From positions 62,001 to 126,000 of the forward strand of contig CALODP010000002.1 of the NCBI GenBank assembly GCA_942492055.1: DNA of 64,000 nt. The letters are read 5' to 3'. This stretch comes from CALODP01 sp942492055. GTDB lineage: Bacteria; Bacteroidota; Ignavibacteria; Ignavibacteriales; Melioribacteraceae. Position numbers and translations under genes: made by a program. The notes under the pieces are model-generated. The model was not told the origin of the DNA. It saw only the letters and a list, made by a program, of their open reading frames with translations, and ran no database searches. Of the stretch, positions 42,174-51,216 are shown piece after piece (positions within the stretch are counted from its first letter, which is position 1; the number at the start of each line of letters is the position of its first letter).

Positions 42174-42755
42174 TTAGATTACCTCCTATGTAAATGAGGA
42201 TAATGCAAAATAGATATCGTAGAGCTTATTCATATATGTTTCTCTTTGGTTTTGTAAACAGTTATGGAAAAAGAATGGTTCACTAATCGCAATTGGATAT
42301 ATGGCAATAGTTTGTGAAAGTATTTTACTCTATGCTTTTATTTGGTTAATACTAGTTCTTTTCCGGAAAAGAAGCATCCGAGATGTGTTTAGTAATATCC
42401 GCTCCAAGAAACAAAATATACATATGGAGTAAATTCAATTCCTTTCCGAGAAGGGTAATACCCGATATAAGTAATATAGTTTCCATCACTAGTTATCATA
42501 TATCATTTTCAGTAATAAAGATTCCACAAATAGCAGGGGAAAAACATTTCGATTATCTTTGGCAAGGTGAGTGATCTGATTGACTAAGTTTAATAGCAGT
42601 ATATTAATGAAGCATTTTTGTGAAGCCAAAAGAAAATGGCATACTTCCAGATAGAAGATTTTGTCGGAAATCCGGAAATTAGGTTAGTAATATCTGTACA
42701 GCGAACAGATTTAGGAAGAACCCTTTATTGAATAAAGAATTAATAAATCTCCATA
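42174..42755. other. 582-nt intergenic region, nothing recognised
   Basis: Upstream of the unknown gene (-) and downstream of the haem/T9SS protein (-). Apart from the AGGAGGT ribosome site at 42181-42187 no promoter, hairpin of note or protein-like frame stands out. The 63-codon frame at 42383-42574 lacks a ribosome site and looks like chance. Confidence 0.55.
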
Positions 42756-43427
42756 CTAACGGGTTAAAGCCATTTTCTTAATCATGCTCTTTTCTCCTGA
42801 GATCAATCTGTAAAAGTAAATACCCGAGGGAGAAACTTCACCTAATTCTGTTTTACCATTCCATTCTATCTTATATTCTCCCTGTGAAAGACTACCATCA
42901 ATAAGTGTAATCACCAATTCTCCGAGAGAATTAAAAATTTCGAGCCTGGTGTTTTCTGTTTCGGGAATTGTAAAAATAATGGTAGTAGTAGGATTAAAAG
43001 GATTTGGATAATTATTGCCAAGATAGAATAGCTTCGGTAGAGCATCATTAACGATTTCAACATTAACAGGAATACTATTTGGATCTCCCGGGTTGGTAAC
43101 CAAAGCCGGATTTCCCGGTGCGGGGTTTCCTATACTCCATTGTCCGGTAGGATCTTGGAGTTCTTCTCCGTTTGTAAACCCATCACCGTCGGAATCAATT
43201 TGAGCCAGTATTGAATTCCATGTAACATTGCCACCGGAAAGAAAAGCTCCTTCAACTGTGGCTCCGAAAGAGTTTCTGGGGCCACCACCGCCGGCGTTGA
43301 AATGACAATTAGAGCAGCTGAATTGTGATCCGTTTGGTATTTGGGAGACTCTAAAGCTTCTGGCCCACAATGTAGCGAAAGCAATCAGAGTTAATATGAA
43401 AAATAATCTCATATGATTACGACGCAT
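42756..43427 (-). CDS. Secreted mono-haem protein with T9SS sorting domain
   Basis: A 223-residue exported protein: signal peptide (about 1-24, ending TLWARS), a CXXCH haem-attachment motif at FSCSNCHFNAGGGGPRNSFG, a calcium-type loop IDSDGDGFTNGEEL, a linker rich in Pro and Gly, and a T9SS sorting domain (NNYPNPFNPTTTIIFTIPE ... LEIFNSLGELVITL ... SGIYFYRLISG ... KKMALTR). So a single c-type haem would be carried to the outside by type IX secretion. GGAGG lies upstream of ATG 43427. It stands just downstream of the multihaem cytochrome and Ccm genes. Whether haem is really attached cannot be told from sequence; the motif and context support it. Confidence 0.8.
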   Translation of the reverse strand: MRRNHMRLFFILTLIAFATLWARSFRVSQIPNGSQFSCSNCHFNAGGGGPRNSFGATVEGAFLSGGNVTWNSILAQIDSDGDGFTNGEELQDPTGQWSIGNPAPGNPALVTNPGDPNSIPVNVEIVNDALPKLFYLGNNYPNPFNPTTTIIFTIPETENTRLEIFNSLGELVITLIDGSLSQGEYKIEWNGKTELGEVSPSGIYFYRLISGEKSMIKKMALTR

Positions 43428-43567
43428 TTTGATTTCCTCCTTTCTATTTCATTGAATAAACCGAAAATGACAGAAGAGATGACGCCTATAATAAGAAGTA
43501 TAACAACGTTACTTAAGAGAAGGTTCGAAATGGTTATTAGAAATGAATTATTGCGATGAAAATAAGT

Positions 43568-43611
43568 AAGCAGGGAAATGTAAAAGAATAATAGATCGCA
43601 TTTCCCTGCTT
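43568..43611 (-). terminator. Hairpin, likely terminator of the NapC/NirT gene
   Basis: Perfect 13-bp arms AAGCAGGGAAATG (43568-43580) and CATTTCCCTGCTT (43599-43611) around an 18-base loop. Read on the - strand it is followed by ACTTATTTTCAT. The loop is long for a classical terminator. Confidence 0.6.
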
Positions 43612-43708
43612 CGCGCCTAAAAAAGACGCTTACTATTACACTGTGTACATCTTACAAACATAATATATGTTATTTTTAGTTCCGATTCATCATTAATTAG
43701 CAAATTCC

Positions 43709-45217
43709 TCATGGATTTAATCCCGTATGGCATTCGGTACAGAAAGATTCTTTCCATGCTTGGTCTATATCCGTTGGATGTTTGAACTCAAGTGAACCGT
43801 TAAAGCCAGCCACTTCTGTTTCTTCGGGAATTCCTTGGGCTGTTATGAGATGACAACCATTGCAATCATGAGAAATGTTTCCTCCGTTCTCACTTACATG
43901 ATTATAAGAGTGACATCTGAAACATCCTTTAAATTCAAGATGCCCGATATTATTAGGATAAGCGTTCCATTTAACACGCATTTCGGGAAAAATATTCTTA
44001 CGGTAAGCTTCTTGGAGTCCCTGTATTCCTTTGAGTATTAACTCAGGCTTCTCTTCGACCAAATCGGGATAATTCTCTTCATAAAACGAGTTGACTTTAT
44101 CTCTTATGAAAGTCATTGCCGAATCAGTTGTATTAAAATCCTCTTCGCATATCTCCATGGAAAGACTTTTAATTTCGGGAAGAGAAGTCGGAATAGCTCC
44201 TATGCTCATTGCGTGATTAACGAAGATAGCCGGTGGATTATATATATGAGATGGTCTGTTATGACAATCGATACAATCCATTTCATGGATCTCAGAAGAG
44301 GCTAATAGGGAATCATCCGCCTCCGATTCCTCATCGCGATACACAACGGTATCGTTATTAACGATATCTATATAACGAACCCAGGGAATATCCTGGTTGT
44401 TTTTATCAACTGAGATATATTCGACTTTTACATTGGGGTTAATATGCCAATGAATCCCTTCGGTAAGACCTTTGCTACTATGTTCCGCACCGATTTTAGT
44501 TGTAAGGAAGATATTCCATTCCGTATTGGATTCGTCCGAGAGAAAATGTTTTCTCATATCAAGCTTTCGGGCGTAAAACTTTTGCGGCCAATGGCATTTC
44601 TCACATGTTTCCCGAGCCGGCCTTAGATTATTAATAGGTGTCGGAATCGGTTTGGGATATACCCCGGCGATAACCGCGTACACCTGGTAAAGACCGGAAA
44701 GCTTCGACTTTACGTACCAGTCTGCCCCTTCTCCAACATGACACTCCACACATTTGACGCGCGCGTGCGGAGACGTTTTATAGGCCGTATATTCGGGAGT
44801 CATTACCGTATGACATGTTTCTCCGCAAAACTCGGTAGTTTCGGTAAAGTTAAATGCTTCGTAACTCCCTATCGCGGAAAGAAAAAGGAATATAATTGTT
44901 CCGAAAGAGAATATCGAAAAGGCGTTTCGGTGCCTCGGATCATTTAAGTCGAAATGCGGAAGTCTTTTCATTTCATCCGGACTCATTTTTGCCATCCGCT
45001 TATGAGTTCGGTACATTCCTATGGGAATGAGTAATAGTCCCACAATTAAAAAGGAGGGGAGAATTATGTATATAACAAGTCCCAAATAGGAACTTCCCCT
45101 ATCCAAAAAGTACGAGACAAAGAAAAGGAAAATGATCATAAACAAAACAATGGCGGAGATTGCCGCCCCGATAATGGTGATCCAGTTATGAGTAGATTGA
45201 GGAAGTTTATGTTTCAT
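43709..45217 (-). CDS. NapC/NirT-type membrane cytochrome c, seven haem motifs
   Basis: A 502-residue protein. Three N-terminal membrane segments (about 14-37, 45-66 and 98-117) are followed by a periplasmic domain with seven CXXCH motifs: CGETCH, CVECH, CEKCH, CIDCH, CFRCH, CNGCH and CTECH (first as CGETCH, where haem attachment through CxxxCH-like spacing needs checking). The TCHTVM.PEY.AY..S.HARVKCVECHVG block is the NapC/NrfH signature. NapC-type proteins take electrons from menaquinol and pass them to periplasmic or outer-membrane reductases. Three membrane helices rather than one is unusual for NrfH. The Ccm genes upstream would mature it. Confidence 0.87.
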   Translation of the reverse strand: MKHKLPQSTHNWITIIGAAISAIVLFMIIFLFFVSYFLDRGSSYLGLVIYIILPSFLIVGLLLIPIGMYRTHKRMAKMSPDEMKRLPHFDLNDPRHRNAFSIFSFGTIIFLFLSAIGSYEAFNFTETTEFCGETCHTVMTPEYTAYKTSPHARVKCVECHVGEGADWYVKSKLSGLYQVYAVIAGVYPKPIPTPINNLRPARETCEKCHWPQKFYARKLDMRKHFLSDESNTEWNIFLTTKIGAEHSSKGLTEGIHWHINPNVKVEYISVDKNNQDIPWVRYIDIVNNDTVVYRDEESEADDSLLASSEIHEMDCIDCHNRPSHIYNPPAIFVNHAMSIGAIPTSLPEIKSLSMEICEEDFNTTDSAMTFIRDKVNSFYEENYPDLVEEKPELILKGIQGLQEAYRKNIFPEMRVKWNAYPNNIGHLEFKGCFRCHSYNHVSENGGNISHDCNGCHLITAQGIPEETEVAGFNGSLEFKHPTDIDQAWKESFCTECHTGLNP

Positions 45218-45343
45218 ACTAGCCTCTATTTAATGGGATGCGAAAACAATTTAAGAAGGTGAGAGGAAAGAATAAAGAAAAATAATTGCTAAAAACGTTA
45301 AAATGGGGCTCAAGAAGGAGAAATTCAATAATAACCGAAAGAA

Positions 45344-45377
45344 TATGCCCCTTTGCAAAATGTAATAAAGGGGCATA
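45344..45377 (-). terminator. Intrinsic terminator of the ccm operon
   Basis: 11-bp arms TATGCCCCTTT (45344-45354) and AAAGGGGCATA (45367-45377) with a 12-base loop, 24 nt past the ccmF stop; the - strand tail is TTCTTTCGG. It separates ccmF from the cytochrome gene, which should then have its own promoter in the 183-nt gap. Confidence 0.72.
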
Positions 45378-45400
45378 AGATAAGTAATATCAATTAACAA

Positions 45401-47812
45401 TTATACTTTGGATTCTTTCGTTCTTCTGATGGTGGATATCAGAAAGCCGAATGTTGTTAACGCAACCCCTAACCAAACCAACATTATAAATGGCTTTATG
45501 CTCGCTTCAATTGAGAGTATCTCCTTTGGCTCTATCGGTTCATGAATGTGGCCGTCGTGATTTCCCGAAATAGTATCGAGAGTTATCACGATTTTTCCAG
45601 AGGCATCAAGATTGGTTAATGTAATTCTCATGTCAGCTTCTTTGATTTCAACGGTAGTAAAATTCTTGGCTCCTTTATCGGCTATCATTCTTGGCACGGC
45701 TTTATATGCTTCACCGGCTTTCTCTACCATTAAAAAGGCGCCAATATAGAATTCTTTACCTTCCTGCATCATAGCCATGGCTTCGGCTGGAAAATTGAAG
45801 CCCGTAAATGTTACGGCGTATTCATTATATATAGTTTTTGAGCCCTTTGTAAGAGTAACACTTTCTCCTGAAGAATGTTCTTTATTCCTTCCGTCATTAT
45901 AACTGAGAGGGGAAATATAGAAATCCTTTGTAAGAGAATTGTAGATGTCAGGTTCTCTCATCAAACTATTATTAAATTCGGCGATATACATAACAGGAGC
46001 TACGGCAAAAGAATTTGTTCCCTTATCTACTTCTATATTAAAGGCATATTTCTTTCCGTCTTCTATAAGATTAAATCCTGTAAAAGTAAGATCGTAACCT
46101 AAGACCGATTTTGTCTCTCCTTTAACAAGATCTATCTGCTGATCTTTTGTATATCCACCGGTAGCTATAACACCTAAGAGCATAATAGCGAAGCCTATGT
46201 GAGAAACAGCTGCGCCAAGCTTTATCGGTTGTTTTTTGATAACTCTGAAAGCTACTTCGGTATTAACAACTATTGTAAAAAGAGCCGAAAGTGTAAAGAG
46301 AATAAGCATTATCTCTTTCATGCCGGCAATGAGAACAATAACAAGAGTAAGTACCAAAGAGACAATTAGAAAATTCCCGGTTCTTTTGAGAAAATCCATT
46401 CCTTTGTTCTGTTGCCATTTAAGGATGAGGGATAGTCCGTTAATAACTCCCAGAATAATACCTATGGGAAGATTAAGTTCATTGTAAAAAGATATTTCAA
46501 CTGCTCTTCCGAAAATAGGTGTAGAGGTTCCGACGATTATAATAATCGCGGAAGCTATAAGAGTAACTGCTCCGGTAAAAAGAGCCAACTCTCTGGAAAG
46601 AAGATTATCTTCTCCTTGAAATGTTTTTTCCAAATATTTCCAACGATATGCTATAGCTCCGAAACCAATTACAATAAATGTAAGAATAAAGATTACTAAT
46701 AGGGTATAAGCGAGCATGCCGGGATCTACGAAAGAATGAACCGAAGAATCTCCCAATATACCACTACGGGTAAGAAAGGTGGAATATATAACTAATACGT
46801 AAGTTAAGATACATAATATGAGATTTGTCTTAACAAAGCGTCCGGCACCACCGGAAGCCTGAGTCTTTTTTTGAATTAATAACGTATGAATGGAAGCCAC
46901 ACCGATTATCCATGGAACAAGACTGGAGTTTTCAACGGGATCCCATCCCCAATAACCACCCCAACCTAATACACCGTAAGCCCAATAACCTCCGAGCATT
47001 ATTGCCAGACCTAAAACCATCATTCCTGCTATAACCCAGGGAAAAGATTGCTTAATCCAGTCGACATATTCGTTTTTGATGAGAGCCGAAAGAGCAAAAG
47101 AGAAAGGAACAGCTGCCATCGCGAAGCCTACGAATAATAAAGGAGGATGAATCTGCATCCAAAAGTTCTGCAAAAGAGGATTTAAGCCTTTTCCTTTTAT
47201 AAGAAAAGAGCTGAATGCTATTCCTTGAGCCTCAAGCATTCCTACTAGTTGAGAATCTATTTTAACGAAGTTTTGATTACTTCCCGGATCTCCGTATAAA
47301 AAACCTTTTAAGAAGGGAAGCCCTATATAAGAAGGATTTATTTTCCCGACATCAACAAAAGTAGGATCGGCCCAGATATATGTAAAAGGAGATTTTAATA
47401 GAGGACTAACCATTACAAGAAGAAAAGCCGTAGCTAAGGTATATATTAACATAACACGGTTTTCCAGACCATCTCTTTTGGATGTATATTCCAAAAGAAT
47501 AAGGCCTACTATTACCGCGAAGAAAGCCCAAAGAAGAAAACTTCCTTCCTGACCGGCATAGAATGTAGACATAAGAAGGCCGAAGGGAAGATCATCACCG
47601 GAATAACTGAAAACATACTTATATTGATACTGATGGGTTATAATTGCGTTAAGCAATAAAGCGGAAGCGGCAATAACCGAGATTGCCATAATGTGAAAAC
47701 CACCGCGAGCGAGCTTTTGAGTATTGGAATAACCTCGCAATGAAAAATAATACATTGTTAGAGAAAAAACTGAGGCTAATAGCCCTATAGTCAATAAGAT
47801 ATTTCCAACCAT
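45401..47812 (-). CDS. ccmF: Haem lyase CcmF (cytochrome c maturation)
   Basis: An 803-residue polytopic membrane protein with about 15 helices. The haem-handling WWD motif reads LGWGGYWGWDPVENSSLVPW (about residues 285-304), with flanking conserved histidines (IHPPLLF upstream). The C-terminal ~240 residues form a periplasmic domain between late helices, as usual. It joins holo-CcmE haem to CXXCH apocytochromes in System I. It follows ccmE after 24 nt. No ccmH or ccmG gene is adjacent. Confidence 0.92.
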   Translation of the reverse strand: MVGNILLTIGLLASVFSLTMYYFSLRGYSNTQKLARGGFHIMAISVIAASALLLNAIITHQYQYKYVFSYSGDDLPFGLLMSTFYAGQEGSFLLWAFFAVIVGLILLEYTSKRDGLENRVMLIYTLATAFLLVMVSPLLKSPFTYIWADPTFVDVGKINPSYIGLPFLKGFLYGDPGSNQNFVKIDSQLVGMLEAQGIAFSSFLIKGKGLNPLLQNFWMQIHPPLLFVGFAMAAVPFSFALSALIKNEYVDWIKQSFPWVIAGMMVLGLAIMLGGYWAYGVLGWGGYWGWDPVENSSLVPWIIGVASIHTLLIQKKTQASGGAGRFVKTNLILCILTYVLVIYSTFLTRSGILGDSSVHSFVDPGMLAYTLLVIFILTFIVIGFGAIAYRWKYLEKTFQGEDNLLSRELALFTGAVTLIASAIIIIVGTSTPIFGRAVEISFYNELNLPIGIILGVINGLSLILKWQQNKGMDFLKRTGNFLIVSLVLTLVIVLIAGMKEIMLILFTLSALFTIVVNTEVAFRVIKKQPIKLGAAVSHIGFAIMLLGVIATGGYTKDQQIDLVKGETKSVLGYDLTFTGFNLIEDGKKYAFNIEVDKGTNSFAVAPVMYIAEFNNSLMREPDIYNSLTKDFYISPLSYNDGRNKEHSSGESVTLTKGSKTIYNEYAVTFTGFNFPAEAMAMMQEGKEFYIGAFLMVEKAGEAYKAVPRMIADKGAKNFTTVEIKEADMRITLTNLDASGKIVITLDTISGNHDGHIHEPIEPKEILSIEASIKPFIMLVWLGVALTTFGFLISTIRRTKESKV

Positions 47813-47836
47813 AAAAGAAGCTCCTTTACCATTATG

Positions 47837-48226
47837 TTATGTGTTGGTTTCCTGTTCGAATTGTGATTCATATTTCGAAGGACATTTCGTAAGAATTTCG
47901 GAAGCGTGAAAAGATCCATCACGATATTTGCCGGTTACTACAACGCTTGTCGAAGATTCGAAATTATTTGGGATAGCCCCTTTGTAAATAACCTTTATCT
48001 CTTTCCCTTTGAAGTCGCTCATATAGAAAGAAAAAGTATTGTTCTCTTTATCCATTACATATCTTTTCTCTTTGACCCAGGCTCCGGTAGCCTTTATCGT
48101 TCCTTTGGAACTGATTATTCTGGCAAAATCCTCTTCGTACTTTATATTTGTCTGTGTAAAGAGATATCCCATAAAGCCCATGAAGACGGCAATAATAATT
48201 CCGCCCGCAATATATTTGTTCTTCAT
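47837..48226 (-). CDS. ccmE: Haem chaperone CcmE, CXXXY variant
   Basis: A 129-residue membrane-anchored protein: one helix (about 6-24) then an OB-fold beta-barrel (GTIKATGAWVKEK, FYMSDFKGKEIKVIYKG, VVVTGKYRDGSFHASEIL). Canonical CcmE binds haem covalently through His in HXXXY; here the site is TKCPSKYE, so Cys115-x-x-x-Tyr119. This matches the CXXXY class known from Desulfovibrio and archaea. AGGAG precedes the ATG. It receives haem from CcmC and delivers it to CcmF. The tail after Tyr119 is short. Confidence 0.93.
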   Translation of the reverse strand: MKNKYIAGGIIIAVFMGFMGYLFTQTNIKYEEDFARIISSKGTIKATGAWVKEKRYVMDKENNTFSFYMSDFKGKEIKVIYKGAIPNNFESSTSVVVTGKYRDGSFHASEILTKCPSKYESQFEQETNT

Positions 48227-48229
48227 TTC

Positions 48230-48388
48230 TTATTTCTCCTCGAGTTCTTTTTCTATGGTCTTTAGTCTTTTATCGGTCTTCCATAGAAAAGCAAAAATGC
48301 CGATCCAAATTGTTAATACAATAAACAAAACTATATAGATAGAGTTCGCTTCCAAGAAAGAAAGTAATCCGTTCACGATATACCTCAT
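48230..48388 (-). CDS. ccmD: CcmD-like small membrane protein
   Basis: A 52-codon gene between ccmC and ccmE. ATG at 48388 overlaps the ccmC stop as ATGA; a GTG four codons in, preceded by GAGG, is an alternative start. The product has one membrane helix (IYIVLFIVLTIWIGIFAFLW, about 17-36) followed by a basic and then acidic helix (KTDKRLKTIEKELEEK). Position between ccmC and ccmE, size and topology identify CcmD, which helps release holo-CcmE from the ABC/CcmC complex. The stop lies 3 nt before the ccmE start. Confidence 0.85.
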   Translation of the reverse strand: MRYIVNGLLSFLEANSIYIVLFIVLTIWIGIFAFLWKTDKRLKTIEKELEEK

Positions 48389-49095
48389 ATCAGTTTTTTA
48401 GAAACTTTATCTTTTATTATTATCGATTTATAGCTGATCTTCCACATCCAATAATACAATAAAGTAAAAGCGAGCAAGGACAGATAGAAGACTAACTGCA
48501 TGTTCGAGTTCATTCTGAAATCTACCACCGGACCGGAAGTAGCGTCATTTGAAGAGCCGGGATGCAAGCCGGTCATAATTCTTGGCATTATGAAAATAAA
48601 GAAAGGTACCGTGAGAAAAGCTATTATCGAATATATTGCTGATAGCTTTGCTCTTTTATCTTCGTTCTCTATTGCGGAGCGCAGAGCGAACAAAGATCCG
48701 TATATTAACAACAAAACGAAGATACTTGTTTCTCTTGGATCCCAATGCCAAAACGACCCCCATGTGAACTTGGCCCAGATTGAGCCGGTGACAGTTGCCA
48801 GAATACAAAATATCATTCCCAGCTGGAGAGCGGCCAACGACTTTGCGTCGTTATCCGGATTATTACTTCGTAAATATTTTATCCCGTAAATCATCGACAT
48901 CAAAAAGGCAACAACAGCAAGCCACGCCGTGGGAACGTGAAAGAAAATTATCTTAGCTTTCTCCTCCAATCCGGGAATCAGAGGAAACTCGAACCATGAA
49001 GATGGCTTCTCAACGATTGGAAAAGAAATCCCCGCTACGATGATGAAGCTCATCAATACAAAAAGAACTAACTTCTGGATATTGGTTATCTTCAT
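48385..49095 (-). CDS. ccmC: Haem exporter/transferase CcmC
   Basis: A 236-residue protein with six membrane helices and the WWD motif WGSFWHWDPRETS (tryptophan-rich haem-binding loop between helices 3 and 4), with HVPTAWLAV and GLHPGSS carrying the conserved histidine ligands. It loads haem onto CcmE in the periplasm. The frame extends 20 codons up to a TTG, but ATG 49095 (MKITNIQKLVLF) gives the family N-terminus. It is the first gene of the ccmCDEF operon; ccmA and ccmB, which usually precede it, are not here. Confidence 0.93.
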   Translation of the reverse strand: MKITNIQKLVLFVLMSFIIVAGISFPIVEKPSSWFEFPLIPGLEEKAKIIFFHVPTAWLAVVAFLMSMIYGIKYLRSNNPDNDAKSLAALQLGMIFCILATVTGSIWAKFTWGSFWHWDPRETSIFVLLLIYGSLFALRSAIENEDKRAKLSAIYSIIAFLTVPFFIFIMPRIMTGLHPGSSNDATSGPVVDFRMNSNMQLVFYLSLLAFTLLYYWMWKISYKSIIIKDKVSKKLI

Positions 49096-49318
49096 AAGAG
49101 TAAAATGTTTTATGGGGTAAAAAGAATTTTGAGCAATATAAAAATTTATAAACAAAAAAGACAGATAAACCGATAAAGATATTATTATTCGTATTGTCGG
49201 TCACTAAGTCCTTTCTTCCACAACGAAAAGTAATGTTTTGTAAGGAGAAAATCTTTTTATTGGCTCAGATAATTATTATTCTTTATCTCATATTTCATGA
49301 AACAAATTATACCCGATT

Positions 49319-51142
49319 ATGAAAAAGATTTGTTTGGTTTTCTTCGTATCTGTTTTCTCTCTCTTTGCGCAGAGTGAAAAATCCAATGTTCCTTTTCGCT
49401 ATTTCGACGAAAACGCAAAATCCGTTTCCGTTGCCGGTTCTTTTAATAACTGGGATTCCAGGGCGAATAAATTAACTAAAACCGATTACGGATGGAAAGC
49501 GGATATTTACTTGCCGGCGGGATATTACTATTATAAACTTGTTGTGGATAACTTGTGGATAACCGATCCGAACAATGATTGGAAAATCTATGACGGCGGA
49601 GAGGGATTTAACTCTGTTATAAAAGTTGGAATTCCTCCCCTCCCCGTGAGAAAGAAAAGCTATAGAAGATTTCCAAAGCACAAATTGCCGAAGCCTGTTC
49701 TCGAAGATAATCCGGATTGGATAGAACTCTATTATAGAGCTTGGGAATTAGCGTGGGACAAAATCTCATTCGGTACAAAGAGCAACGGTTTTGTGCGGGA
49801 GTATATGGATGAAGGATTCAATGAGTTAATATATCAGTGGGACACATGCTTTATGGTAATGTTTGCCCTCTATGGACCCGAACTGTTTCCCTCCCTCGAA
49901 TCACTGGATAATTTTTATTCCAAACAAAGAAGCGATGGGTATATTCAAAGGGTATATAGCGAATCTAATGGCGAAGAAGTAATGGAGCCTGTTCCCGAAG
50001 AGCCTATGATAAATCCCCCTCTTTTTCCATGGATCGAATTGAAAGGATACCATATTACCGGAGACAGGGGGAGATTGGAAAATGTCTATCCGATTCTTAA
50101 AAATTATTTCGAATGGGTTATTGGAAATACATCCTCCGCTGTTGATAAGAATCTATATTATACCACCGGATTGGGAAGTGGAATGGATAACACTCCGCGA
50201 GAAGGAATTGCCAAGGGAGCATGGATAGATCATTCGGCGCAATTAGCTCTTGCCGCAAAGTCTCTCTCCGAGATTGCGGAAATACTCAACAAAAATGGAG
50301 ACGCTAACCACTATTATTCGAAATATGACCTCATTAAAAGCGCAATAAACAAGAATCTTTGGGAAGAGGGGAGCAAGTTCTATTTTGATATGCGCCAAGA
50401 CTCGCTCCTTTCCGCCACAAAACATATCGGAGCATTCTGGACAATGGCGGGAATGGTTTTGCCGTCGGAGAATTTTCCCGAACTCAGGGAACACCTCGTC
50501 AATCCCGAAGAATTCTGGAGAGATCATCTAGTCCCGACTCTCTCGGCTGATGATCATGATTACGATTCTTCCGGCTTTTATTGGAGAGGAGGAGTTTGGG
50601 CTCCCACTAACTATATGATTCTCAAAGGATTGGAAAATTACGGCGACTTCGATCTTGCCCATAGAATCGCAGTAAATCATATAGAAAACATTACTTCGAT
50701 ATTCAACGAATTCTCTCCGGACGAAAATAAGATTGCTTTCGAAGAACGCTACAAGGACGGATACAAAACCATCTGGGAATGCTATTCTCCCGACTATCCG
50801 GCTCCGGCCACAAGATGGGATAGTACTTTCTATTCGAGACAAGACTTTGTAGGATGGTCGGGGTTGGGACCTATAGCAATGTTAATCGAAAATGTAATAG
50901 GATTAAATCTGAGAGCGGATAAGAATCTTATTATATGGCATATCTATAGAGATGATAAGCACGGAATAAAAGATTTACGTTTTGGGGAGCAAAAGGTTGA
51001 TCTTATCTGTTCCAGTGAAGAAAATGAACTCGATTTCGAAATAATGTGCGAAAAAGGATTTAATCTTGAGATAATTTGGAATAGCCATATTTTCAGAAGG
51101 AAGCTAAATCCCGGCTTAAATATCTTTACGCTGAAGAAATAG
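49319..51142 (+). CDS. Secreted glycoside hydrolase: CBM48-like plus MGH1/trehalase-like (GH63/GH37) domain
   Basis: A 607-residue exported protein. Signal peptide 1-18, then a CBM48/AMPK-type glycogen-binding domain (about 22-102: VSVAGSFNNWDS, the classic core, YGWKADIYLPAGYYYYKLVVD, WITDPNN), then an (alpha/alpha)6 toroid (about 130-560) with YQWDTCFMVMFAL, GSGMDNTPRE, WIDHSAQLALAAKSLSEIA and SGFYWRGGVWAPTNYMILKGL, the signatures of the MGH1 mannosylglycerate-hydrolase/GH63 group. Acid residues of these motifs (Asp in GMDN, Glu in the WECYSP strand) are the usual catalytic pair. Substrate is likely an alpha-glucan or trehalose-like oligosaccharide. Single gene. Confidence 0.82.
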   Translation: MKKICLVFFVSVFSLFAQSEKSNVPFRYFDENAKSVSVAGSFNNWDSRANKLTKTDYGWKADIYLPAGYYYYKLVVDNLWITDPNNDWKIYDGGEGFNSVIKVGIPPLPVRKKSYRRFPKHKLPKPVLEDNPDWIELYYRAWELAWDKISFGTKSNGFVREYMDEGFNELIYQWDTCFMVMFALYGPELFPSLESLDNFYSKQRSDGYIQRVYSESNGEEVMEPVPEEPMINPPLFPWIELKGYHITGDRGRLENVYPILKNYFEWVIGNTSSAVDKNLYYTTGLGSGMDNTPREGIAKGAWIDHSAQLALAAKSLSEIAEILNKNGDANHYYSKYDLIKSAINKNLWEEGSKFYFDMRQDSLLSATKHIGAFWTMAGMVLPSENFPELREHLVNPEEFWRDHLVPTLSADDHDYDSSGFYWRGGVWAPTNYMILKGLENYGDFDLAHRIAVNHIENITSIFNEFSPDENKIAFEERYKDGYKTIWECYSPDYPAPATRWDSTFYSRQDFVGWSGLGPIAMLIENVIGLNLRADKNLIIWHIYRDDKHGIKDLRFGEQKVDLICSSEENELDFEIMCEKGFNLEIIWNSHIFRRKLNPGLNIFTLKK

Positions 51143-51157
51143 TTTAGACAAAAGAGT

Positions 51158-51216
51158 GCCTCTTGCTGATAATATCATTAAGAAACTCAACAAGAGGCTT
51201 TATAAATATTTTTTAA
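51158..51216. terminator. Bidirectional terminator-like hairpin
   Basis: GCCTCTTG (51158-51165) pairs with CAAGAGGC (51191-51198) across a 25-base loop containing a nested TGATAATATCA, followed by TTTATAAATATTTTTT. Placed between the hydrolase (+) and acyl-CoA synthetase (-), whose ends face each other. Confidence 0.55.

Noticed and set aside
42383..42574. A 63-residue reading frame in the gap after the unknown gene
   Set aside because: No ribosome site, no family-like sequence and low information content; likely chance.
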